Shown: one piece after another, positions 15,543 through 23,727 of the stretch
Position numbering within the stretch: the stretch's first letter is position 1
Layout: every line of letters begins with the position of its first letter
DNA from: a virus
Direction: 5' to 3' (one strand)
DNA: 63,322 nucleotides
Virus record (IMG/VR): IMGVR_UViG_3300022680_000066
Location: 1 to 63,322 of that record
Program-made: the position numbers and the translations under genes
Notes under the pieces: model-generated
Told to the model about the DNA's origin: nothing
Database searches by the model: none
What the model saw: the letters and a program-made list of their open reading frames with translations, nothing else

Positions 15543-16796
15543 ATGCGGCAAAAGCAACTCCCGAGAGTATTACCCGACCTGCTAGATACTCTTGCTGAGT
15601 ATTTCGAGTACACCCACGCAGCAGATATATTTAAAAAATGGGGAGGTCTCTTTCTCCTGAGTGGTACTTTGTCGCGGAAATGTTGGGTCATAGCTGACCC
15701 TACCTTTCCACCCCTCTATCCCAACCTCTACATCTTGTTGACTGGTGCGCCCGGCTCAGGCAAAGACGCAATCATCAACAAGATTGTGGAGATCCTGCGC
15801 GGTGCGCATGAGGGCCTCGAACAGGGTGCGGGCTTCCAGTTCTCAGGTCGCTCCCTCTCACCCAAGGGCGTAATTGATTTGTTGGCCAGTGAAGATTCTG
15901 AATTTACTTTCAAAGTCAGGATAGCAGGCAAAAGCCGGACAGAAAAATACCACTCATTCCTCTTATGTGCGCCCGAACTCACAACCGTAATGCCCGTCTA
16001 CAACACACAGTTGGTTGCCTTCCTGAACGAGCTTTACAACTGCTCACCCCTCTTTGAAGAGCAAGTCCGGGGCCGGGGCACAGTATCTCAAGTATCTATC
16101 AAGAACCCACACGTAGCCGCCTTCATGGGAATCCAACCGGCCACCCTGTTTGAGATCTTTCCCGAGCAAGCATTCCGCATGGGCTTCTTCTCCCGTGTCA
16201 ATCTTGTGTATGCTGACGAAACTTTTGCAGCCAGACCGTTCGACCGGAGCCGCCCTGATCGGTCGCATCTCCTGGCCAAGCTTGTCTCTGATGTCCGTAG
16301 CATCTCCCAACTGTCGGGGGAGTTCAAGCTCACAATCGAGGCCGAAGAAATCATCACGGACTTTGCTCAAAACGCACCAGGCAAACTAAAGCAATCTCGC
16401 TACGTAGACTACAACGTCCGACGTTGGATGCACCTCACAAAGATCTCCATGTTGTGCGCAGTCAGTGAAGGAAACAAACTGTTGATCGAGGCCAAGCATG
16501 TGCAGCGAGCAATGACCTTCCTGCTTGAGGCTGAAAAGGAGATGCCCAAGGTATTTGAAAACATCACAACCTCTGATGGGTTTGAGTCCACAGTCGAGCA
16601 ACTGCTCGTGAACACAAAGGACGCAACCATCACCCACCAGCAACTCGAACGGGCTTTGCGTCGCACCCATAAACCATACGAAGTCGGCCAGATCATTGCG
16701 TCCATGCTTCGTGCAGGAGATTTAGAGGAAATACCTACCAAGGCAGGATTACCCAAATACAAAGTTACAGAAGAAACCAAACGTAGTTTACACTAG
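15543..16796 (+). CDS. P-loop ATPase of DUF3987/phage helicase-primase type
   Basis: A 417-residue protein with Walker A TGAPGSGKD (K74) and a body like DUF3987 proteins, in which a helicase-like ATPase domain often follows a primase domain. Only the ATPase half is present here. The C-terminal 90 residues look like a small winged-helix domain (ATITHQQLERALRR onward). It probably contributes to replication fork loading. No DnaB-like helicase or DnaG-like primase is otherwise seen, so it is the best candidate for that function. Start ATG 15543 is forced by an in-frame stop two codons upstream; the ribosome binding site is poor. Confidence 0.65.
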   Translation: MRQKQLPRVLPDLLDTLAEYFEYTHAADIFKKWGGLFLLSGTLSRKCWVIADPTFPPLYPNLYILLTGAPGSGKDAIINKIVEILRGAHEGLEQGAGFQFSGRSLSPKGVIDLLASEDSEFTFKVRIAGKSRTEKYHSFLLCAPELTTVMPVYNTQLVAFLNELYNCSPLFEEQVRGRGTVSQVSIKNPHVAAFMGIQPATLFEIFPEQAFRMGFFSRVNLVYADETFAARPFDRSRPDRSHLLAKLVSDVRSISQLSGEFKLTIEAEEIITDFAQNAPGKLKQSRYVDYNVRRWMHLTKISMLCAVSEGNKLLIEAKHVQRAMTFLLEAEKEMPKVFENITTSDGFESTVEQLLVNTKDATITHQQLERALRRTHKPYEVGQIIASMLRAGDLEEIPTKAGLPKYKVTEETKRSLH

Positions 16797-16806
16797 GAGA
16801 TCAACC

Positions 16807-17034
16807 ATGACCGACAAAACAGACCTAACCTTACGGGAGCCAACCAGGAAACAAACAATCACCAGCAGTTTCGGAAACAACACCTCAGCTTCACAAGGGG
16901 CTGTGTCAGGTGCAGCTGCCACTCTTTTGTGGGGCTGTGCTGTTCACTACTTTGGAGTCGAGCCACCTCCGACAGATATCTATGGAGCCAGCATCGTCTT
17001 GGGTACGTGGCTTTGGCAGCTGTTGGTTAAGTGA
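16807..17034 (+). CDS. Small membrane protein at the end of the rightward arm
   Basis: A 75-residue protein with a polar N-terminus and one or two hydrophobic segments (GAVSGAAATLLWGCAVHYFG and YGASIVLGTWLWQLLV). A holin-like role is possible, but the gene at 36607 is a better holin candidate. AGGAG precedes the ATG. It is followed by the convergence-point terminator. Confidence 0.55.
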   Translation: MTDKTDLTLREPTRKQTITSSFGNNTSASQGAVSGAAATLLWGCAVHYFGVEPPPTDIYGASIVLGTWLWQLLVK

Positions 17035-17043
17035 CATAAAGAA

Positions 17044-17062
17044 TCCCGGCATCCTGCCGGGA
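17044..17062. terminator. Bidirectional hairpin between convergent operons
   Basis: TCCCGGCA (17044-17051), loop TCC, TGCCGGGA (17055-17062): a perfect 8-bp GC-rich stem in the 34-bp gap between the rightward arm and the leftward arm. Leftward transcripts continue into TTCTTTAT after it, rightward ones into CATCCCTC, so termination should be better leftward. Confidence 0.75.
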
Positions 17063-17068
17063 CATCCC

Positions 17069-20000
17069 TCACTTCTTCATCCTACTTTCAAACGTAGCCA
17101 CAAACCTTCTCTGCACAGACTGTATCCGCTCCTTCAGCATCTCAACTCGCTTCTTGTCTCCCCTTCCTTGTGCCGCCCTCATCCGCGTCCGTAGACTTTT
17201 GAGCTGTCTCTCCACATCCTTCACATGACTCACAAGCCGCAGTTCCTTCTTATACTTCTCCTTAGCCTCAGCCCGCTTCTCCAAATCCCTCGTTGGCCCA
17301 CGACCGTAGTCTTTGACTGCCCGTTCAGCCGACAAGACAGCGGCCACCCGATCATAATACTTCTGTGTGTCGATCGAGGTTCCAGGACGAGTTGTTAGCT
17401 GTCGGAGAATTGGCACGTTCCGTAGCTCAAGCTCTTGCTCCGCAATATCCTGTGGCATACCCAAGACGTTCATCCCAAAGCGGGCAAGTCCGCCACCCAG
17501 GAAGTTTACAGTATTCTGGATCGTTGAGGGCGCGACATCAATCCAGCCCGAGTGCGCCACATCTCCACCTGACCACTCATTGATCTTCCGGGCCAACCAC
17601 TTATACTCATCAGGAGTTGACTGCCATGCGAGTTGTGAATCTGGCTTGTGTCCTGCGCCAGGGAAATTGATCGGGCGTAATTGGTTCCCGGCAAAATCCT
17701 TATTCTCAATAACTTGTATCAGGGGATCTAATGCCGTGGGGGTAAGCGCCTGAGCAACCGTTCCGCCGCCCATTGGATTAAACGTGGACAAAACCAATGA
17801 TGCAGTTTCGCTGGCCGTATCCGCCGCCGTACGTGCGCCAGCTGCCGTTTCACTTAACATACCGCCCAAACGCCATACGGTGTTATACACCCACGGAGCA
17901 GGGATCTTGATATACGTCCCATCAATCGGTATGGGCAGTATAATGTTCCGATCCTTCCCGGTTATCTTGTCCCATTCATTGTTCCCCTGTTCATCCTCAT
18001 CAGCCAACGCTCGTCCGATCAGATCAAACAAGGCAGCCATTACAATCGTGCCGCCTACCATGCTGGCCAGCTTCTTGCTCTTCGAGATATTCCGAATAAC
18101 CTGAGCGTTGCCCTGGATAGTGGCGTTAAAGAACAAATACAGCAGGCCCATTGCCGAGGACTTAAACCCGCGCCGATCAAAGTTAGTGGTGAGGTCCTTG
18201 GCTATCCGAGCTGCTTTATCCGCCCCAACCTTATCGTGCAAGACTTCGAATGTAGAAAGTCGCATCACATTCTCAATAGCAATATTCGTGTTCTCAATCT
18301 GCTCAAACAACCGCACGACCTGCTTGATGCCTGGAGTCCCCTCCGCCTTCATTGCGCGCTCAAAGCTCTTGAACGAGCTGTCCATCTCCTTCAGGGACTG
18401 AGTGAATGAGATCTTGCCGCCCGCCTTCTCAAACCGCTCAACCATCTGCACAGCCGGAGAGTCTGGATCACGATTCCCCCGCACAAACACATCAATCAAC
18501 GCACTAAAGGACTCTTTATATTTGCCCTTGATCTCGTTGGTGTAGTTCCCTGCTTCAGTCGCCTGCATATTATAGAGTGCGGTCAACGGATCACGAATCA
18601 TATTGGCAAGCAAGAACGAGGGCGAGGCACTAATTGCTGTGAACCGTACAATACTATTCACCCACCCAAAGACCTTGAACACACCTGAGGCTTCTTGCGC
18701 GCCCAACCGATTCGCGGCCGCAGCAAACAACATAGCCCGCTCGTTCTGCTCAATAGGACTAATGACCAGCCGCTTCCCATCACGCAGCACGACTAAGTCT
18801 GTGGGCTCTAGCCCCTTCGTGACTCCTTCTACAACGAAGCCCAGCTCTGTGTGTCGCTCCCTTGCTTTGTCCTCACCAACCGTAAACCAACCTGTCCAGT
18901 TCTTCCGATCAGCCATAATCTCTTCATAGAGGAAATTGTTGGCCAAGTTCCTCTGTGCACTTCCTGCCGCCCCGTGCAGCTTAGCAAAAGTGTTCTGCAT
19001 CACATGGATAGGTGGGCTTACGTCAGCCGAGCCGCCCCGCACAGACACACCCTTTGAAGGCCCAGGACTGCCCTGTTTAAGGAAGCCAAACTGAGACTCG
19101 TAGTCAAATTTCTCGCGACGCAAAGGTACGTAGTGAGGATTCTCCGCAAGCAAATTCGTGCGCTCATCTGTCGTAATCGTGCCGCCCTCTTGCAGCATGT
19201 CCAGCTGCTCAGTCGTCATCTTGTCATACAGCTCAGCAACCTTTGCGACTTTTGGATCTTCCGCATACCGGCCATAGACTTCTGCTGCATCCATGGCTCC
19301 GCCCCGATTGTCCAACCCAGAACGAGCGTCGTACATTCCCGAAGCATGGCGTTTGAAGTCTTCCCACTCTTCCTTGGTCGCCTGTCGTTGTGTGCCTGTC
19401 CGCTGATCAAGACTCGTTTGTTCCTGATCAGCGTACTCATTCATCAAGTTGAACATCTTCTTACGGATCTGTTTTGGCTCGAGTTTTTGCTGTAACAGCT
19501 CTGTCTTCTTGGCCTCCAGCTCAATCCGCGCAGGCTTGTCCAGGTGCTTGACCAGCTTGTTGATGTACTGGAGGGACGACCGCTCAGCCAGATTCTGATT
19601 CACGTTGTCGAGCATGATGTGACGAGCCGCGAGCCAGTCATCGACCTGTTTTAAATCAAGTCCTGTCTCCCGCACAAGCCCTTTCATTGGCTCAAGAAAA
19701 TTCCTATTGACCTCATCAATCATAGCAGACCGACGAGATTTGGACAGGTCATAACGATCCCAGACTGCCTCACTCTTCTTCTCCATCGTCCACATGTCGT
19801 CGTAATAGTCAGCCAGGAATCGCTGTGCCCGGCTCAGTTGGAGAGACTCTTCTGGTTTCGGCCACAACTTTTTACGAGCAGCTTCCGTTAGGTCGGCAGC
19901 ACTCTCCAACTCGGTCTGTTCCCTCAAATTATCAAGCAATTGTTGCTCAGGTAGACTGACAGCTGGCCCAGGCTTAACAGGTTTGGCCCAGGCCTCACTA

Positions 20001-22915
20001 TCTTGTGCGGGAGGTAGTCCGGCAGCCTCAAGAAACCTATCACTAATCAAATCCCCTGCAGCCGCAAGGTTTTGTTGATAGTCGCTTGTCTCACTAAACA
20101 ACTCAAACCCTTCGTCAAGGACCTCTTCTCGCATCTCAGGTGTGATAGGGAATGACCAAGCTCTTTGTGCCACATGATCGGCCGCTCCAATATCTTCTCC
20201 CATAACCTCTCTTACAGTTCTAAGTTGACTATATGCTTCTGCATCGAGAATCACTTCATCCGTGCCTACGCGCACCTTAAAGCGCTTAAGAAGTTTGTTT
20301 GCCTGATTGCGCAAGATGTTGTCGTAAAAGGCCTGCATCCCTTCGCCACCAATTTCTAGGTCAAGTCCGCTGAGATAAATATCTCCTTCTGCATCAGGTT
20401 GTGTTTGTGTAAGTTTTTCTGCCATTTCCTTGCCAACATGATCAGCCAGTTCATTTGTAGTCACTCCTTCAACTAACTCTTGCATTGAACTCCCGGGCGT
20501 CTTTGCCTTAGCAAATAACGTCCAAGTTCCATCTTCTTCTTGTCGAGCAGAAAGGGCTTCGATTTGCTTATTCAGAGCGTATCTCTCCGCTTGTGTCTTG
20601 CCGCTCGTCCAAGCAACCTGTTGAAACCCTCGCTTAGCTGCGTGCCGAATCATGCGTTTCAAAACAAGCGAAGGCCAAGAAGTTTTGAAAGGCGCGTCGG
20701 GGACGCCAGCGCCCTGTAAAAGCTGCCCTACACCTGACTGCTTTAAATCTGCAAAGGCCTCCGCTTTTGTATCCCCAAACCCAGAATAAGAGCCTTGTCC
20801 GTCCTTTCGAGTAAATTTAAACTCAACCTCGCTTATTTGAACAACAGTAAAGTCTTCAAGAGATACCTCTCTCTGATACCCTCTCTTCCTTCCCTCTTGG
20901 TGCCAATCACTCTGTACTTCTTCAATAAACAGTGTTTTCTTTCTGTCCAGATACCGCTCATTAAACCTTACGTGCGCAAGAACATTCGGTTCATCGTAGT
21001 GACCTGCACGAAATTGTTCTGCGCTTTCCGGGAGCCGCAGCAATACTTCATGGTAGTTTTTTGAAGCACCTGAAGATTGATATCCTGTGTACTTTGGCTC
21101 GCTTACATCTGTCTCTTCAAGCTGTACTCCGTCTTGCTCAATAAAACTTACCAGCTCCTCACGAGTCAACTTGTCTTGTTCCTCTGCCCACTCCTTGACT
21201 CCAAGCCACTCAAGCTCTTCCTTCTTTACTCCAGGTTGCTTAGCAAGCATCTGATACATCTGCTTGCCTGTACCTTTAGCCTGCTTCAATTCTTGGGCAG
21301 CCCGCGCAGTCTGCGAGTAGAACCCTTCAACCGCACTTTCCAGCACGCTTTCAACAACAGCCGCTGATTCGGGATCAGTCATCCAGCGCTTGATCTCTCT
21401 CTGCACTGTCACATCTCCTGACTGGGCAAACAGTTGCCCTATTGCAGGATAATCCCCTGGAGTCTTCTCCCCTTCAAATCCGAGCCATCCATCTTGATCG
21501 GCCATAATCTTATCGACTTGGCTGAGCACCATCTCCCGTATCTCGCCTGAGTCTTCTGCACGAGAGTCAATGTAAATTACATCTCCATTCCGAGTGGCTT
21601 CTCCCGTATCCATACGAGCGTACCGAACGCTATAATTCCGTAACTCAGGATAGTTCTCGAACAACAGGTTGTCTTCCAGGATATCTTCCAGCGTCTTGAC
21701 TTTCTCTTGATCAATCCGCTCCTTGATCAATATCTCACTCTCATCAACACTGACCTTCGGCTTCCCGTCCTGTACATAAACACCGGTGTCCCGCAACACG
21801 AGTGCTTGCACTGCTGGGTCTGGGTCTGTTCCAAGCATCTCTTCTGCCGAGGCCAGCTGCTCTTTAGTCGGTGCTTTAGTCGAGTTGACACTTCCTCCCG
21901 TACCGGACTTCGCGTCAAGTGTCTGCTGTAGTTGCTGTCTGGTTTTAGCGATTTCGAGAGTAGATCTCAGCGCTTCTTTAGCCAGCTCCACTGCCATCTC
22001 TGGTGTAAGCTCAATCTTGATCCCAACAGCTCTGGCCGCATGACCAAGCAGGGATAATTCAAACGTAACCTTCAAAGCATTCATGATGCGACGAAAGATA
22101 CCGCTGGCTTGGCCTTGATCCACGGAGTGTTGAATATAATAAGCCACAATCTCTTCACGAGCCACGAACCCAGCTTTGTCGTTTGCCAGGATCTGTGCAG
22201 GAGTCATCTCTGCTGCTTTCGCCTGTGCAACTGCGCGCTGGGCTATCTCACCTCCGGCCGCAGCTTGCCTTACAATGTCACTCGCATATTCACCGAGCCG
22301 CCCGCTCAGCAACCTGTTCATCCCACTGTGCGAGCCTTCATGCAGAAGCAGTCCAACCGTTGAGCGGTCAACGTGCTGAGTCCCGCCGTATAAGGTGATC
22401 GTTTTGTCTCTGAGATTGTACACACCCTGTAATGAACGATAGCCGCCTTTTGGATTCTTTTGTATCTTTCGGCCTGCGTCCAGAGTCAACACACCTGTCT
22501 CTTCCAGAGCGTCAACCACACTCTTACCAAAGAATTCATAAAGCTCCTGCCGCATCTCGTCTGGGGTCTTCACCACAAGCTCAGCTTCTTGCTTTGGAGT
22601 CAGTTTCGCATGAGGGTCGACAGGAGCAACCGGCTCAACAGGAGCAGCTTCTGGTGCTGCTTCAGGGGCTGGCGTCGGAGCCACCTCCTCTATCTTGGGC
22701 TGCACATACTGAGGCATGCCTGCTGCTTCGCGCGCCAGTGAATCGACCTCCAGCTGACTCTGAACCTCCGTACCCAGGAGCTCCTGCACAGCCTGTAGTC
22801 TGGCCTTCGGAGCATCCATACCTCCGTGACGCAAAGCACCAATGTTCCTTTGCAGCTGTTTTATTTCATCAGGTTTAAAAACGCCATCAAGTACTTTTAT
22901 ACACTCGTTGCTCAT
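17069..22915 (-). CDS. Large polyvalent virion protein (metallopeptidase-like and LPD-type domains)
   Basis: A 1948-residue protein, about 9% of the genome. Residues 70-105 are a Pro/Ala/Glu linker. Residues about 115-300 form a metallopeptidase-like domain with HEGSH at 192-196. Near 665 an IEEVQSDWHQEG motif begins a domain frequent in phage polyvalent proteins (with PFKTSWPSLVLKRM downstream). Residues about 1390-1720 resemble the LPD38-type domain with hydrophobic helices, and the C-terminus is a basic coiled coil. Such proteins are packaged and ejected with DNA and act early on the host. It is the last gene of the leftward arm. DNA for the 590-925 region is more AT-rich than its surroundings, suggesting a swapped-in domain. 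Confidence 0.8.
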   Translation of the reverse strand: MSNECIKVLDGVFKPDEIKQLQRNIGALRHGGMDAPKARLQAVQELLGTEVQSQLEVDSLAREAAGMPQYVQPKIEEVAPTPAPEAAPEAAPVEPVAPVDPHAKLTPKQEAELVVKTPDEMRQELYEFFGKSVVDALEETGVLTLDAGRKIQKNPKGGYRSLQGVYNLRDKTITLYGGTQHVDRSTVGLLLHEGSHSGMNRLLSGRLGEYASDIVRQAAAGGEIAQRAVAQAKAAEMTPAQILANDKAGFVAREEIVAYYIQHSVDQGQASGIFRRIMNALKVTFELSLLGHAARAVGIKIELTPEMAVELAKEALRSTLEIAKTRQQLQQTLDAKSGTGGSVNSTKAPTKEQLASAEEMLGTDPDPAVQALVLRDTGVYVQDGKPKVSVDESEILIKERIDQEKVKTLEDILEDNLLFENYPELRNYSVRYARMDTGEATRNGDVIYIDSRAEDSGEIREMVLSQVDKIMADQDGWLGFEGEKTPGDYPAIGQLFAQSGDVTVQREIKRWMTDPESAAVVESVLESAVEGFYSQTARAAQELKQAKGTGKQMYQMLAKQPGVKKEELEWLGVKEWAEEQDKLTREELVSFIEQDGVQLEETDVSEPKYTGYQSSGASKNYHEVLLRLPESAEQFRAGHYDEPNVLAHVRFNERYLDRKKTLFIEEVQSDWHQEGRKRGYQREVSLEDFTVVQISEVEFKFTRKDGQGSYSGFGDTKAEAFADLKQSGVGQLLQGAGVPDAPFKTSWPSLVLKRMIRHAAKRGFQQVAWTSGKTQAERYALNKQIEALSARQEEDGTWTLFAKAKTPGSSMQELVEGVTTNELADHVGKEMAEKLTQTQPDAEGDIYLSGLDLEIGGEGMQAFYDNILRNQANKLLKRFKVRVGTDEVILDAEAYSQLRTVREVMGEDIGAADHVAQRAWSFPITPEMREEVLDEGFELFSETSDYQQNLAAAGDLISDRFLEAAGLPPAQDSEAWAKPVKPGPAVSLPEQQLLDNLREQTELESAADLTEAARKKLWPKPEESLQLSRAQRFLADYYDDMWTMEKKSEAVWDRYDLSKSRRSAMIDEVNRNFLEPMKGLVRETGLDLKQVDDWLAARHIMLDNVNQNLAERSSLQYINKLVKHLDKPARIELEAKKTELLQQKLEPKQIRKKMFNLMNEYADQEQTSLDQRTGTQRQATKEEWEDFKRHASGMYDARSGLDNRGGAMDAAEVYGRYAEDPKVAKVAELYDKMTTEQLDMLQEGGTITTDERTNLLAENPHYVPLRREKFDYESQFGFLKQGSPGPSKGVSVRGGSADVSPPIHVMQNTFAKLHGAAGSAQRNLANNFLYEEIMADRKNWTGWFTVGEDKARERHTELGFVVEGVTKGLEPTDLVVLRDGKRLVISPIEQNERAMLFAAAANRLGAQEASGVFKVFGWVNSIVRFTAISASPSFLLANMIRDPLTALYNMQATEAGNYTNEIKGKYKESFSALIDVFVRGNRDPDSPAVQMVERFEKAGGKISFTQSLKEMDSSFKSFERAMKAEGTPGIKQVVRLFEQIENTNIAIENVMRLSTFEVLHDKVGADKAARIAKDLTTNFDRRGFKSSAMGLLYLFFNATIQGNAQVIRNISKSKKLASMVGGTIVMAALFDLIGRALADEDEQGNNEWDKITGKDRNIILPIPIDGTYIKIPAPWVYNTVWRLGGMLSETAAGARTAADTASETASLVLSTFNPMGGGTVAQALTPTALDPLIQVIENKDFAGNQLRPINFPGAGHKPDSQLAWQSTPDEYKWLARKINEWSGGDVAHSGWIDVAPSTIQNTVNFLGGGLARFGMNVLGMPQDIAEQELELRNVPILRQLTTRPGTSIDTQKYYDRVAAVLSAERAVKDYGRGPTRDLEKRAEAKEKYKKELRLVSHVKDVERQLKSLRTRMRAAQGRGDKKRVEMLKERIQSVQRRFVATFESRMKK

Positions 22916-23166
22916 AGCATGTTTCTCGTCACAGCATTAATAATTACAGCGAGAATAATCTCATCCTCTCGCAATCGTTGTTCCAACAATTCATCTTTCT
23001 CCGGCTTGCGCCTGCGCACATGAAAGGTTGGCTGAGGAAACTCGCTTTGGCCTCCACCACCGTGCTCCACATACAAGGTCAGGTATCCATCCGAGGCCAG
23101 AGCAAGCGGGCTACGCTCAGGAACGTGCCCACGAGTCGTAACCAATAGAGGGATGATACCGGCCAT
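22912..23166 (-). CDS. Small hypothetical protein upstream of the polyvalent protein
   Basis: An 84-residue protein; ATG 23166 overlaps the previous stop (TGATG) and its own stop overlaps the next start (ATGA). The middle is Gly-rich and basic (HVRRRKPEKDELLEQRLRED). Probably a minor virion or assembly protein by position. Family unknown. Confidence 0.55.
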   Translation of the reverse strand: MAGIIPLLVTTRGHVPERSPLALASDGYLTLYVEHGGGGQSEFPQPTFHVRRRKPEKDELLEQRLREDEIILAVIINAVTRNML

Positions 23167-23426
23167 CAATCGACCCGAGTTGCCTTGCTGGTAGTTTTAC
23201 CATCGCCAGAGATAACAAGCGAGATGTCTCCTGCAACACGGTCTGCAGGAGTCACTGTCATCGGGTTAGCGCTGTCCAAGCCTTGGAGCTGCCACAGCTC
23301 CTTGAGCTTGGTATCGTTAGTTACGTCTCCCAAAGACAGCGGTATGAACACGTCGTCCCACTCAGCTCCGGCTGCATCAACACCCCAGATATTAATATTC
23401 AAGGCGGCCAGAAGGACGGTTACCAC
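23166..23426 (-). CDS. Small hypothetical protein, GTG start
   Basis: An 86-residue protein. GGAGGT lies 6 bases upstream of GTG 23426 and overlaps the end of the preceding gene, so this start is preferred over a TTG at 23450. The N-terminus is hydrophobic (MVTVLLAALNINIWGVDAAGA), and the rest resembles a small beta domain. Unknown function in the late operon. Confidence 0.55.
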   Translation of the reverse strand: MVTVLLAALNINIWGVDAAGAEWDDVFIPLSLGDVTNDTKLKELWQLQGLDSANPMTVTPADRVAGDISLVISGDGKTTSKATRVD

Positions 23427-23430
23427 GTGA

Positions 23431-23727
23431 CTACCTCCGAGCTTTTGCAACGATACGCTTCAAGCGACCGTCTTTATCTTGAATGACATCAAAAACCCAC
23501 TCGGTAATAGGCTCAGGTGTTTGGACAACAGTCTCCTGTTTTGGAGGAAGTTTTGCAAGCTGCTTAGTCAATGCCTCAAGTATCTTGGTTGTGCGTTCAG
23601 AATACTCCTCCTGCGACTGTTCCACACTCTTCAACGCAGCAGTCAACGCGTTTCCTACCTCCTGCCCAAGAGTGGTAGGCGACTCGTCCTGCAGATCATC
23701 AAACAAACCATCTACTTGCTTAGGCAT
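23431..23727 (-). CDS. Small coiled-coil protein
   Basis: A 98-residue protein with a long amphipathic helix (about residues 20-65, TTLGQEVGNALTAALKSVEQ onward) and a short beta C-terminus. Its start lies within the end of the 719-residue gene. Probably virion-associated by context; no recognised family. Confidence 0.55.
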   Translation of the reverse strand: MPKQVDGLFDDLQDESPTTLGQEVGNALTAALKSVEQSQEEYSERTTKILEALTKQLAKLPPKQETVVQTPEPITEWVFDVIQDKDGRLKRIVAKARR

